Assembly: GCA_932521025.1 (NCBI GenBank)
Contig: OW051473.1
Location: 5,332,001-5,396,000 of the forward strand
Reading direction: 5' to 3'
From: Oscheius onirici
Lineage: Eukaryota > Nematoda > Chromadorea > Rhabditida > Rhabditidae
Length of the DNA stretch: 64,000 bases
The notes beneath the pieces are model-generated. The model worked only from the letters and a program-made list of their open reading frames with translations. It had not been told where the DNA came from and searched no databases. Positions 1-10,684 of the stretch are shown piece after piece (the stretch's first letter is position 1; each line of letters opens with the position of its first letter). Made by a program: the position numbers and the translations under genes.

Positions 1-117
1 ATGGCATCCCAGCTTATCGCATTGAATCAAATGAAAAACCCCCTCTTTCGAGCCCAAGCTAACACGCGGGTCGAACACCAGATTCATATCAAAGCAGTTT
101 CGACAGCATCGAAAATC
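1..117 (-). other. Possible terminal coding fragment at left edge
   Basis: On the minus strand one frame stays open for about 39 codons from position 117 to the window edge. It reads with good amino-acid variety, including the stretch FDPRVSLGSKEGVFHL. No family is recognised, no clear splice acceptor is seen, and the ATG at about 91-93 could be a start or an internal Met. It may be an exon of a gene continuing to the left. From here to the 3' end of the dynein gene at 1084 I see only T-rich, gene-free sequence. Confidence 0.2.
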
Positions 118-1083
118 TCACTGCTACTTTCTCTCGTTTTTGGCAACTTTCACATGGGCCTGATCCCAATCTCCTGCAGAGACTGTAACATAATAGAATC
201 TAAGAGCATATATGTGTGAAGACAGCATAAATCTGAAAGGTTGCTCGTCTGTTCGCTGCTCGTTAATTATAATATGAAGAATGTGAAATGCTATTTAGAA
301 TAGTTCTCGCAGAAACCAAACCAAAATTACTATTACTCAGCAGGCAGTTAAAAAAATTGAATGTCAGGAAATCCTTGAATACCATAGGGCATAACTCTGC
401 AACTGTAAACTTTTTTGCTTTTTTCTCTCTTGCTCTCTTGCTTTTTTTTTCTGCCCCATTGTCGCAGCTGAACTGTCTCGTGGCTCTTGACGTCCGCCGG
501 AGATACAACTGTGGTTGTCTTTTTGTTTTTTCCACCTGTCTACGTGCCGTCCTCAATATGGATCAAAAGTATTTTGTTCACAATTAATGTATTCACCGTA
601 AAATTTTCAACTCAACTGCCGCTCCAAGACGTTCTAGAAAAGCTCAGATTAGTGAATCAGTTTAAAGGGTCATTTAAAACATGCTCGGTTTATCTTACCG
701 GACTCTACTGGCTGCCGTTACTCGTCTTCGGGTACACAATATACCTTTGACATTGATAAAGACGGAAATGGAATAAAACTACATCACATTTTGCTCGGGC
801 TAGAATAAGGAAGTCATCTTAGGAGATTCGATGTTCGGAAATCGCATCGGCAATTTTTTTCGCTTACATTATTCTAATTGATCTATTGCCGTCACTGTTG
901 GTTTGTCACAATCGGGCTTTGATACAGACTGTTAATGCCCAAAATGTGCTACGGCAGCCTCATTTATCTCAAAGAACGAGATCTCAGGGGATACCCGTTC
1001 AGGTGCAATCGAGACCCATTCTCGCCGCGTATCATCGCCTGTTGCGCAAGGAACTCGAATCTTTTATTCTTTTGGATGTTCGG

Positions 1084-2546
1084 TCAGAGGGCAGCTATCT
1101 TCTGCATCGCTCGTTGTTCTGCAGCTTGTTGATCTTTCTTTTGCTTCAAATACATCTCCAAGTCCTAGGAACATTTTTCATTACCTCTTTAGTAATTTCA
1201 ACTTACTTTGGTCTTCCTGTCTATGTGCTGATCAACAATCGGTTCTTTGAAAAGCGGATCGTTACCAGGATCATCTGCCACTTCGTTGCTCTCCTTTTGA
1301 GGGTAGTTCGAGCAAAACGACTCTTTCCAAAGCTGAATTGGCTGACTTGCACGAGTAAAAGATCCCTCAGAAGCCGGCGGCATACCAATTTCCTGAATTC
1401 AACATATTTCATTTGTAATATCCAAAACCTGAAGAGAATCTGCACCACAGAGAACAAATAATGGACGTGCATAATCGACGGAATGTCCTTTTGGAGATGC
1501 ACTGTCAAAAACGTAGTGATTTAACATCGCCTTTGTCTGACGAACCAATACTTCGTTCTTATTGGAGCAAAACTAAAGACTTTATACAGAATTGTTTTGA
1601 TGTGCATACCATTAGTGAAGCTCCATAATAGTATGCTACAAATCTCAATACTTGAGCGATGTTTCGTTGTGTTTCGGGTTCAAGAGCCTAGCGAAATAAT
1701 GTTAACATAGTAAGTGACAATAAGAACCTGATACTCGTCAAATTTGGATCCGATAATCAACAACGGTATTTGTAAAGGAGAACATATTTTCATTGCGTCC
1801 TGTATGCAAACTAATGTGCTTGTAAATATGATGACTTACGCCATAGCTCGACAGTCGTCGTTTCATTGCAGTTTGAATGCGATCAAATGTTCCAGGATCT
1901 GCATAACGTTTCAAAGAATTGTCCTTAGATACCTGTCTTGTTCAAGATTTGCATGGCATGATCAACTTCCTCTTTAGCTGATGCCAAAAGCCTTTCTAGC
2001 GTGATCCACATTTCGGCCGGCTTGCTGATATCCAACACAAGAACGATGGAGGTCACTCTAAGATTTGGTGAAATGAGAAGTGTCGTGGCAAACTCTAAGT
2101 TCTCTGGAGTAATAGGTAGTCGCAGAAGATTAGTAAATTTGTAACCACCTCCCAACTCCCAGATATTGGAAATATCCCGTAACTGAAAAATGTTTTAAAT
2201 AATAATTTGAAATATAACTGTACCTTTCCTCTTGTCCTTCTGGCAAACTGGTAATCAAGAGCAATGGTTGGTTTCATAGCGTCAGATCTTTCCAAATACT
2301 TCAAAAGTAACGAAGTTTTTCCCTAAACAAGAATACAAAAAATATTTGCAGCTTACAGAGTTGGAGCTCCCACAGACCACTACATGAGATTTTTGTTTTC
2401 TTTTGATAGCACTGACTTAATTGCTTTATTTTGAGCTATTGATGTTCGCACTTACTTTCAGAGCTTTCCTCTAACGTTTCTTCCAACTTTGCAGAACGTT
2501 CTTGGTTTTCGCGTAGCTTATCTTTGGCCAATTCCCAGATGTTCAT
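1084..2546 (-). CDS. xbx-1: Cytoplasmic dynein-2 light intermediate chain
   Basis: This is the light intermediate chain of the dynein-2 motor, which drives retrograde intraflagellar transport in cilia. Minus-strand exons run from ATG 2546 (protein begins MNIWELAKDKLRENQ) to a TGA at 1084-1086. The P-loop GSSNSGKTS is rebuilt exactly across an intron at about 2328-2368. It is followed by YLERSDAMKPTIALDYQFAR, which fits the D2LIC family well. Later segments include LLIIGSKFDEYQ (about 1730-1750, the guanine-site-like stretch), YYGAS (about 1610-1625) and a Lys/Gln-rich C-terminal helix ending QKIAAL. Introns are about 40-60 nt. In worms the orthologue XBX-1 acts in ciliated sensory neurons. 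Exon borders in the 1190-1700 part were not all resolved. Confidence 0.9.
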
Positions 2547-3054
2547 TGTTGTTTAAAGCTTAAAATCAGGAAGTTGCAACCAGAAAGAATTGAAGAGGTT
2601 GCTATGGATACCATAGAAGCGGGAGAGTCCGAGTCTCGGAACGGCTTCTGGGATTTGTAATTATCGGCTCATTTAGCTTTATCAGTAAGCCATAATAGAA
2701 AAACTGAAATATCTCAGTTTTCATGAAAACAATTGAAACACCGGGTTCATTAAAGTCATGTAAGTTTTTGGAACTGAAAGGTGAGCAGAAACGTTGTTTA
2801 CTTCCCTGTAATTTAGCAGCAAAAATCTTTTGAGTTGAAAGTGATTCTTTAGTCGGAACCTAGGATCACACGTATTGGATAATAAGCGATTGAAATCAAG
2901 ACGGCGATGAATATCTGTTGTTGACAGTCGGATAGTGTCTGCCTTGATACTCATTCCACAATTCTCGCCTATCCTTACAAAATTTAGTTGTTCAATGCTT
3001 GAACAATGTTCGTACAACAGGATTTGTGTTTCGATAGCGTTCTCGAGTTATGAA
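2547..3054. other. Intergenic stretch with an unassigned minus ORF
   Basis: There is no supported gene here. A minus-strand frame is open across about 2721-2990 and contains the ATG of MSIKADTIRLSTTDIHRR. It has no recognisable domain and no clear partner exon, so I do not call it a gene. It could be a downstream exon of the small ORF at 3055-3213. Confidence 0.3.
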
Positions 3055-3213
3055 TTACGCAGGCGGAGTAGGCGGGCGCAAGACTAAGAACCCGTTGCGC
3101 ACCGAGTGGAACGGCGCTAGAGCCTCGATTACCAAGCCAATCCACTCTGTATCTGCCTCGCTTGCTATCGTTTTCCAATCCATGTCTCTCATAGTGTCGG
3201 TCAGATAAATCAT
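3055..3213 (-). CDS. Possible small protein, head-to-head with the 3306 gene
   Basis: A 52-residue minus-strand ORF starts at ATG 3213 and ends TAA at 3055-3057. The product is acidic at first (MRDMDWKTIASEADTEW) and ends in a Pro-rich tail (RPPTPPA). The composition looks protein-like, and the locus is GC-richer than its surroundings. A second frame on the same strand is open across the same bases with a basic product, so the frame choice is uncertain. It lies about 90 nt from the start of the divergent plus-strand gene. No family is recognised. Confidence 0.3.
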   Translation of the reverse strand: MIYLTDTMRDMDWKTIASEADTEWIGLVIEALAPFHSVRNGFLVLRPPTPPA

Positions 3214-3305
3214 TCCGTATTCTTTTCACAGCCGCAGAAGTTTAAATAAATACGATTTTTTCGCCGTTTCAGTTTCAATTCACGTTAAATTTCAATCAGT
3301 TTTAG

Positions 3306-5363
3306 ATGCTACTAAGACTAGCGGTTCTACTACTAGTTCCACTGGCTTTTTCTCAGGTGGAATTCTTAGCTTCTTGTATTATTTACGATTTAGGAAGGCC
3401 TGACCATTCCTGCCATACGCGTGGTAAGACTTCAGATCAACTATAAAGAAGCTACCGTTACTGAAATTCAACGAATTAGCAAGTTTGTTTTAGAGAAGTC
3501 TTTGTTTCATTTTTGAAATTTAAGATGGAACTCCTTGTTGAGAAACAGTGTCCTGGCGTCGCTGAGATTTATCAACAAGCATTGGCTCATTTGCGGTCAG
3601 CAAGACAAGTAAGAATCCCGGTATGTATTTATAGTGCGCTCAGGTTAACCAACGATTGCGGCAAAGCCCAGGTCACCGGAGAGGTTTTGAGCGACACTCA
3701 TTACAGGATCAACGTGACTTTCATTGCCGAGCGGTCAGTGTGGCTACCACAGTTCCGGCGTATAAACGATTTAGGGACCCAATCAAAAATGCAAAGGTTG
3801 ATGCCACATCGACAGTCAGTGCTGTAGCTCAAATCGGGTTGAAGGGAGGAATCTTCCAGTATACCAACTCGCTCAAGGTGAACTGGTTTCGTACTTCAGT
3901 CAAACATCTTCACCTAGGCTCTTGGAAAACCGGAACAGGTTCTGACATTCGATGAGGCCTTCTTCTGCTACAAGGGAGCAACGCTGACCAATGGAGACAA
4001 GTGCCGTAAGGAATTCCTTCTACGTGATCAACCACTAATGGAAGAACGGGAGCCTATTCACTTGGACAGACTCATTGCACTTTAACTACCAATCATTAAT
4101 ACTAATAAAGTACACCATAAACCGTAATACACAAATTTCTTCAAAATATTTCACATCACATAATTGGGATGGTATAGAACATAAAACAGCGTTAATACAC
4201 TAAGTGGTTAAGGCCTCTGTGCGCCTGGAAACTTCCACGACGACGACGGATGTAAGCCGTGCCCACGCAGTACCTATCAGGATAACCCAGGCAGACCAAA
4301 ATGTAATGTTTGTCCCCTGGCAAGTGTTCAGTTTACAATATTTCTCAACAAACTGCAGGGTACCACTTCAAATATTAGAGCTTCAGAAATATCTCACTGC
4401 TACCGTAAGTACTACTGAGAGGATCTAATAATCCCGTTAGATATTTGTCCTGCTGGATACTTCTTTGATGGAGCAGCTAGAGTCTGTGAGCCCTGTGGGC
4501 TTAGAGGTTATCAACCAGAAAAAGGAGAAGATCAGTGCTTATCTTGCCCACCTGGAACTGTACCTTTGTACTTAAATTCTACGTCTATCGATCATTGTCT
4601 TGGTATTTTATCAGGAAAAAAAACACACAAAATCAGTCTAGAAAATTGTGAACCTGGTTGGCAGCGGTCATCAGATGGATCCAAGTGTGAGATGTGTCCG
4701 CTTGGGTCGTTCAAGGGACTTGGCGACGCAGTTTGTATGCTTTGTCCACCAGGAAAAACCACGACCAACAAAGGAGCAAAAGATTTAGCAGCCTGCAGCA
4801 TGAGTTAGTGGTCCAGTTTGTGAATAGCAAAGAGAATCTAGGAACCTGTTTCCCGGGCACGTACCTCGACATATCCTCCGGTCAATGTCAACCATGTGAC
4901 TTCGGCTTTTATCAAGACGATTATGACGCAAGGATCTGCAAAAAATGCCCTGTCAGTACGACAACGCATAAAACGGGTAAGCTGTACTTCGATGAAGATC
5001 ATTGTTTAAGGAGCCAATGTTGTCACCTTATGTCAATCGACAAATCAGTGCAAGTCAGGACAGCACAACTGTCATTGGCTCGCAGTTTGTATGGATTTAC
5101 CAGATGACCCGGAGACCCCAAGGTTTGCAAGCGTTAAAGTTACAAATGCAGTTAAGGTTCGCGTGCAAATGTAAGCCTGGATTTATTGGTAACGGTATAA
5201 CTTGCACTGGTGAGTCTCATTTTGAAGACCAACACCATAAATTTTAGACGCTTGCGAAGGATACTGTGCCAACAACGCAGAATGCTTGAAGACGGCAAGA
5301 GGAGAAGTTCGCTGTATGTGTAATAAGGGATTCAAAGGAAAACGTTGCGAAATTGTTGAATAA
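3306..5363 (+). CDS. Secreted GCC2/GCC3 (ephrin-receptor-like) and EGF-like protein
   Basis: The start ATG at 3306 directly follows TTTTAG, a likely trans-splice site. The product begins with a signal peptide (MLLRLAVLLLVPLAFSQ). An N-terminal domain of unknown type is followed by several Cys-rich repeats of the GCC2/GCC3 kind, with pairs such as CKPCP, CNVCP, CEPCG, CLSCPPGT, CEMCPLGS and CKKCP (about 4215-4980). Two EGF-like pieces follow, CKCKPGFIGNGITC (about 5168) and CMCNKGFKGKRCE (about 5315-5350), then a TAA at 5361-5363. An AATAAA signal overlaps the stop. What looks like a gene end at 4084 is explained by intron retention: a donor at about 4008 joins in frame to an acceptor before 4210 and gives CRLCAPGNF. 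It is probably extracellular; the exact function is unknown. Confidence 0.75.
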
Positions 5364-5417
5364 AATAAATTTTATTAAGGCAATATGTACAAACAGATCA
5401 GAGATGATGACATTAAA

Positions 5418-6496
5418 CTACTTTCCCATTGGGTAGCACAAGTTTCCAGTTCCGCAGTTGAAGTTGGCAGGGCAGGCGTTGTCAACGCACTGCTGGAGAC
5501 CAGAACCGCCTTGCCATGGAGAGGTGGCACAGCAGTAACCGTTAGGCATGCACGAGTAGCCAGCACCACAACCAACTCCATTGCTGCACTGTCCATTGCT
5601 AGCTCCGATCTGACAACGGCAGCAGTTGTTTCCTTGGACACAGACAAAGCCATTGGAGCAGTATCCCTGATTGCAGATTCCGTTTGATGCCTCTGTTCCT
5701 CCACAGACGTTAACTGAAAGATTCCGAGTTTTCGGGAATGCAAAGTTAAAGATCACGTAGTAAAGAAAACATGCATATTTGGTTTTGTGAAGCTCAAAAA
5801 CAGTATTTACCGGCCAAGTTGTTGAGTCCAATTCCTCCGCTCACACCGTTTCCAATAGTGTATCCAGGTAGAGCACCGGTTCCAATAGTGTATCCAGGTA
5901 GAGCACCGGTTCCAATACTGTATCCAGGTAGAGCACCGGTTCCAATGACAGGTCCAGGAGCGACCTAAACGTCGTTATATGAGCACGCCTAACAAAAATT
6001 ATTACAGTAAGATAAGGATTGTATCCATTGTTAAAACCATTGTTGTTGATATAGTTGTAGTTGTTGTATCCACCGTTACAGCAAGAGGAAGCACACGGGC
6101 TGTATTGGTTCGAACCGTAGTTGTAAGCCACGTATTGTCTGCAAAATAGAGATATTTTCTTATATTTCAAAAGTACCCATTGATGTACATGCCGTTGTAC
6201 TGATTGCAATTTAAGTTGTTGCACCCGCTGTTGCAGCTGTTGTAGGGCGAGTAAAAGGATGTGGGAAGAATTCCGACTGTTGAGAGCCCGTTGCAGTTAT
6301 TGTATCCGCAGCCGTTTCCGCCATTGTTGCAGGCTAAAATAGTTTTCTGAAGTCACAAATGCGACTTACGGTATTGGGAAACAAAAGTGTTAGGGTAGTT
6401 GCCACACATGTAGTACACGTTCATCTGCCGTTTGGATCGAGTAATTTCTTTTGCGGCAACTACACCGAGCAATACAAGGAGAAAAATCTTGGACAT
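5418..6496 (-). CDS. Secreted Asn/Gly/Cys-rich protein with a decapeptide repeat
   Basis: The start ATG is at 6496 and the product has a signal peptide ([17 protein letters not shown]) followed by a dibasic site (RSKR) that could be cleaved. Exons at about 6185-6335 and 6009-6138 encode Asn-, Gly-, Tyr- and Cys-rich sequence (for example [13 protein letters not shown]). The next exon encodes three copies of a decapeptide close to [10 protein letters not shown]. The last exon (stop 5418-5420) carries many cysteines in a regular pattern ([39 protein letters not shown]) like small nematode Cys-rich secreted domains. It ends only about 55 nt from the convergent gene at 5363. It is probably an extracellular or cuticle-associated protein; no precise family is assigned. 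Confidence 0.8.
5851..5940 (-). repeat. 30-bp tandem repeat, three copies, coding
   Basis: Three head-to-tail copies of a 30-bp unit start at 5851, 5881 and 5911. The first two are identical and the third differs by one base (tccaatagtg versus tccaatactg). A partial copy (tccaat) follows. The unit is a whole number of codons and encodes a ten-residue Gly/Pro/Tyr repeat in the minus-strand gene. The near-identity suggests recent expansion. Confidence 0.95.
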
Positions 6497-6568
6497 GACT
6501 GTAAATGGGTATTTAGAAAGAAGATAAAAGTAGGAAAGGGAAGTGATGCTTTGACCACAACTCTGATG

Positions 6569-6576
6569 CTTATATA
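6569..6576 (-). promoter_or_regulatory. TATA-like box for the 6496 gene
   Basis: TATATAAG is found on the minus strand about 73 nt upstream of the start codon at 6496. The other small secreted genes in this window have a similar element at a similar distance. Confidence 0.5.
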
Positions 6577-7305
6577 GGCAGCACATGTTCCCATGAAGAC
6601 CCAGTTTTTCCTGAGGTGCAAATAGCCTGAATCAGCATCGACGACAGGATAAGTGGACGAGGGCTGCTGCACCTATATGACGCCTGGAGGTAAAGCGACT
6701 GCACCTCGCTTTTTACGTGTTCAAGTGTTGCGAACAGTCTCGTAGGAGGAGTATTAAAACATGTATAGAAACAGTTAAGCTTGTCATTCAGAAAAAGACA
6801 TGGAGTCAGAACAGAGAAACCATTATGTGGCTATTCCTTTAAAAAGAAAAACTGTAAATGCATACTTACTGTAACGTTACAAAATTGAATTGGTGTTCAA
6901 AGTTGTTTGCATTCACCAGTTTTGCATTTTGCAACCATGCAAATTGATTATTGTAGAAATTCCAGTACTAACTACAACTCTGATGTCCGGTTTTTGCATC
7001 CGGTACTCGATCTTCTGGCCATTGTTTGAATAAAGCTTTTCGCACTCGCAAGCGCTGATATCAAACACGGTCAGTTGCGTTGATCAGTCATCCGACCAGA
7101 CAATGTTTACTGTCACCGCTTGTCTGGCTAGAAAATCCCAATCCCTAGTTCACAATCCTTATTTTTCACATGGGTGAATCTGTGTATCTAATGTAGTCGT
7201 AATCTTTAGAAATAGAAGCTTTGTAGTATTATAATGTTTATTGAGATTCTCGTTCGAATGCACTGCACGGAGATGATTTTGATATTGATTTTGTTGAGCA
7301 GGAAG
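6577..7305. other. Intergenic region
   Basis: This lies between the promoter of the 6496 gene and the 3' end of the next minus-strand gene. I see no coding exon or RNA gene here. Confidence 0.5.
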
Positions 7306-8323
7306 TTATTTTCCGGTAGCATACGAGTTTCCAGCTGGAACAGCAGGAGCAGGAGCGGAGTATCCTCCACTAGGAGCTGGGAAAGGAGCAGGAGCCGGAA
7401 TGGGAGCAGGTGCTGGCACTGGGGCAGCTGCTGAAGTATATCCCTAAAACATAAATTTGAAATTTGAGCACACTCTTTTTTACCTGAGGAGCAGGAGCGG
7501 GAAGAGCAGCAGGCTGAGCAACCGGGGCTGGTGCAAGAACAGGGCCGGGAGCAGGAGCAGGAAGAGGGTTGTAGGGAGCGGGAGCTGGGATCGGTTGAGG
7601 AGCAGGCTGAGCGTATCCACCTAAAAGTTTCCTGATATAATTGTCGGTAGTTACATACCGGCAGCAGGAGCTCCGTAGGAAGGAGTAAGTCCAGGAAGGT
7701 TCATCATAGCAGGGAGGTTGAGTGCGGGAAGAGCTGGGAAAGCGGGAGCAGCGGGAGCTTGGAAGCTAGGTGCGGGGAAAGATGGGAAAGCTGGTGCAGG
7801 AGCGGATGGAGAAGGGAAAGCTGGTGCGGGAGCAGCATACGATCCTCCAGAAGCGCTACCGAGGCCAGGGACGTTAGAAGGCAGCGAAGAAAGGCTGGGA
7901 AGTGCAGGAGGTTGATAGGGAGCCGGAGCAGGGATAAGAGCCGAAGCGTAGGCTCCGCCGAAGCTAGGAGGGGGAGGAGGAGGAGCGAAGGGAGCAGGAG
8001 GGGGAGCGTATCTGAAAACAATTTTGTGAAGAAAATTTTTTTAGTTACCCAGCTCCGCCACCGCATCCACTAACAGCACCACCACAAGGGGCAGGAGGAG
8101 GAGGGCAAGGCGAAGGTTGGCAACCGCATCCTCCACTTCCGCCTAGAGATGGAAGTGAGAATGACGGGATGGACAGGCCGCCTCCACCACAACCACAGGG
8201 AGGAGGTGGTGCTCTGAAGCTTTAGCTATAGTGTGTAACTTACAACCTTTACCCGCAGCCAGAACCACCGAAGAAAATGGCTTGGGAAGTGCCCAATATG
8301 ACGGCCAATACGGTGAGTTTCAT
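7306..8323 (-). CDS. Secreted Pro/Ala-rich, CGCG-motif protein
   Basis: The start ATG is at 8323, with signal peptide MKLTVLAVILGTSQA. Exon 2 (about 8060-8215) encodes clusters of Cys and Gly (CGCGGGG, GCGCQP) between runs of proline. Exons 3 to 5 (about 7310-8010) encode a long low-complexity tail built from PAPAPxPAP-like units with scattered Tyr and Phe, ending SYATGK and TAA at 7306-7308. Introns are about 45-50 nt. The composition suggests an extracellular matrix, cuticle or pharyngeal-lining protein, but no named family is recognised. It shares the CGCG/PPPP motif and gene layout with its neighbour at 9143-9424, so the two look like tandem relatives. Confidence 0.8.
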
Positions 8324-8397
8324 TCTGGAAGAAAAAATAATGAAAATCGGGAAGCGGCAAGAAGGAAAGAAGTGAGAGAGACTGATCCCGAGATCTC

Positions 8398-8405
8398 TTT
8401 TTATA
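8398..8405 (-). promoter_or_regulatory. TATA-like box for the 8323 gene
   Basis: TATAAAAA lies on the minus strand about 75 nt upstream of ATG 8323. A second candidate, TATAAAGG, is at 8502-8509. The nearer one matches the spacing seen at neighbouring secreted genes. Confidence 0.5.
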
Positions 8406-8409
8406 GTCT

Positions 8410-9142
8410 TTGTTGAAGCGGGCAAATTGAAACTTGTACGGGATCGGACCGAAATGGCTTGTGGCGAAGCGGATCATACCAGATGTGCTGCCGGGGACCA
8501 GCCTTTATACCATCTTTGTGGGCAGCTGTGGGCGTGAAAAAAGCGGACGGGGATCGAGTACGAAAAGGCAATGATTCAGACAGATCCGGGATTATTGACG
8601 ATTTCACGCCTTGACTCCAAATTCCACAATACAATAGTACAAGCGGACGGATGTAGCCGCGTTGCCCAATGGCCTGTGTAAGATAGGACTCGGTTCCATA
8701 ATGCGGTCTGCTGACTTCTTGCCGAAGTCGTCATTGACCAACAACTCTACAACATGAATTGGTTTCCTTTGCACCGAACACTTAAATAGCCAATTTGACT
8801 TGTATTTGACACAATTAATGTCACACTATAACTTGCAGCCCGTTGAAAAAATGACAAACCGGTGAAAAAAAATGACAAGTGACAAGTTGAATACAGCCTT
8901 TACTACGAATTACCTGCCCTTTAGCTGTCTCGCCTCTTTCTTTCTGGCCTTCTGTGATATTCGTTCCAAACCTGCTCTATGTCATCAATCCGTTCGGTCG
9001 TTTCAAGTTCAATCTTGCGCGTTATCTTTTCCGAAGCCATTGCCAATATTGGGCAAAGAAGTGAAAGACAGACAATTCGTAATGCAGGAATTTATTTTAA
9101 GCAGATATACATATAGGTTGTGTTTTGAAGGCGCGAAGTAGA
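8410..9142. other. Intergenic region
   Basis: This is promoter and spacer between the two related secreted genes. I see no supported gene. The plus-strand open stretch at 8872-9141 has no splice or start context and no recognisable domain. Confidence 0.5.
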
Positions 9143-9424
9143 TTACTTTCCGCATCCACAGGGAGAAGGAGGGGGAGCGCATCCACATCCACCGCCGCCT
9201 CCGAGAGAAGGAAGAGAGATGGGAGGAAGCTGAGGAAGAGGAGGAAGACCACTGAAAATAATGTTTTAAGTACCGAATAAGTTTTCAAATTACCCTCCAC
9301 ATCCACAGGGAGAAGGAGGAGGAGGAGCTCCGCATCCGCATCCACCTCCGCTAGACGGGAAGAGGAAACCTTCAACCTGGGAAGAGAAAGCCAAGACGGC
9401 GAGGATGGCGAAAAGGAATTTCAT
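9143..9424 (-). CDS. Small secreted Gly/Pro/Cys protein
   Basis: The start ATG is at 9424, with signal peptide MKFLFAILAVLAFSSQVEG. One short intron (about 9252-9293) splits two exons that each end in the same block, a Gly-rich stretch, then CGC, prolines and SPCGCG. The stop TAA is at 9143-9145. The mature peptide is only about 70 residues. The duplicated block inside one small protein, and its likeness to exon 2 of the 7306-8323 gene, point to duplication. It is probably a structural extracellular peptide; no family name is assigned. Confidence 0.85.
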
Positions 9425-9512
9425 TCTGAAAGAGAATAAATGTTTGTTGCGCAAAGGCGAAATGAAATAGCGGAGATAAAGCTGAGGTGTGAAGTGTCTG
9501 GCGGACTAATCC

Positions 9513-9520
9513 CTTTTATA
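9513..9520 (-). promoter_or_regulatory. TATA-like box for the 9424 gene
   Basis: TATAAAAG is found on the minus strand about 90 nt upstream of ATG 9424, in the expected orientation. Confidence 0.55.
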
Positions 9521-9772
9521 GCGCACCGCTGGGCGGTTCATACGCAGTTCATGGTTAGGCGTCTTTCGTGTTTTTCTGCCGGCGACGGCGAACTGAACTT
9601 CATTTCTTGACGTTTATACGAGCCTCGCAATACCTGCTTGTCTGTTATCTGTGCCACACAGCGCTAGGAATCCGGGCCGTGACTGTTTTTCAAATACATG
9701 GACCAGCATTGGAGATAGATCTGCCATAGGATATGCATCCAGTCTACCTGATCGTCGCAAAAAGATAGTTTA

Positions 9773-10684
9773 TTAGAAAAGTGTCACACTCAACAGAATA
9801 ATAACAAACACAAAAATGGCACTAGTAGATAACGCAGAGTTGCAGTAATCTCCATCACACCAGCATGAGTACTCGATTATTGAAGCATCCGAAAGACAAG
9901 TCAAAGGGACCTGAAAACTTGGTTTTTTCTAAAAAATGAAAATCAGTTGGATTTTTTCTGGTTTACATTTTGAAGTATTATTTCCCTCTTGACACTCTTG
10001 AGGCTCACAAAGTTGGTCAAGAGATACTAAGACCATATCGTGTTTTTGTTCTCGTTCTTTGTGATCTCACCTCTCCAACCGTGCAGAACGAATGATTGGG
10101 TGGACGGAAAGTGTTCGGATCCATCAAATCAAACATCTTCTCGTAGCAGCCGCGGAACATCATCGTCGAATACGATCCTAGACAGTTGTAATGAGAAGTA
10201 GCTTCTTTTAGAACTTACCAGAATTGTTCAGCGACTGCGACCATTTGAAGCATGGGCCCTCACATTCATCGGTAGCTCGTTCCTGAAAATTTTTATCCAG
10301 TTACCTTTTCCCCCAAACCTTTATGATCCAAAGATCGCCATCACACTTGTTGTCAAAGGTCAACGGCTGAGCTATCCGTCTTTGGGGTCCTCGTTGCTTC
10401 AGAATGAAGTTCTGAAATTTGTTATTTTCGATAGCAATTTTTTGCATTATAAAAATCAGAGAATTGGGTATTAGATCAGCAAAGCTAATCGAAAGATTCA
10501 ATTGTTAGAACCACCATTATGTTTTCGAACACTGAAAGCATCTCACCTGCTCCATATTCGTTGTCGCACAACTGTAACATTTGCCTAAAGTTTAAATAAT
10601 TAATAAATGATAAAAAAACGTACTTCTTGCAGATGTTGTGAAGAAATGGGTGAAAAGAAAGAGAAGCTGGGTAGGAATTCTCAT
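9773..10684 (-). CDS. GPI-type Ly6-like Cys-rich protein
   Basis: The signal-peptide exon starts at ATG 10684 (MRIPTQLLFLFTHFFTTSA). Following exons join in frame and give KCYSC (about 10580), then CDGD, CEGPCFKW, FRGCYEKM (about 10145-10160) and a terminal CWCDGDYCN (about 9835-9860). A hydrophobic tail follows (AIFVFVIILLSVTLF) and the stop is at 9773-9775. The opening CYSC, the central RGC and the closing CxCxxDxCN plus hydrophobic end are the signs of a Ly6/uPAR-like, GPI-anchored surface protein. In layout it resembles nematode ODR-2/HOT proteins, but the middle differs. Introns are about 40-50 nt. Its partner is unknown. Confidence 0.75.

Noticed and set aside
886-1461. 191-codon plus-strand frame over the 3' part of xbx-1
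   Set aside because: It starts with TTG and lies opposite well-supported dynein exons.
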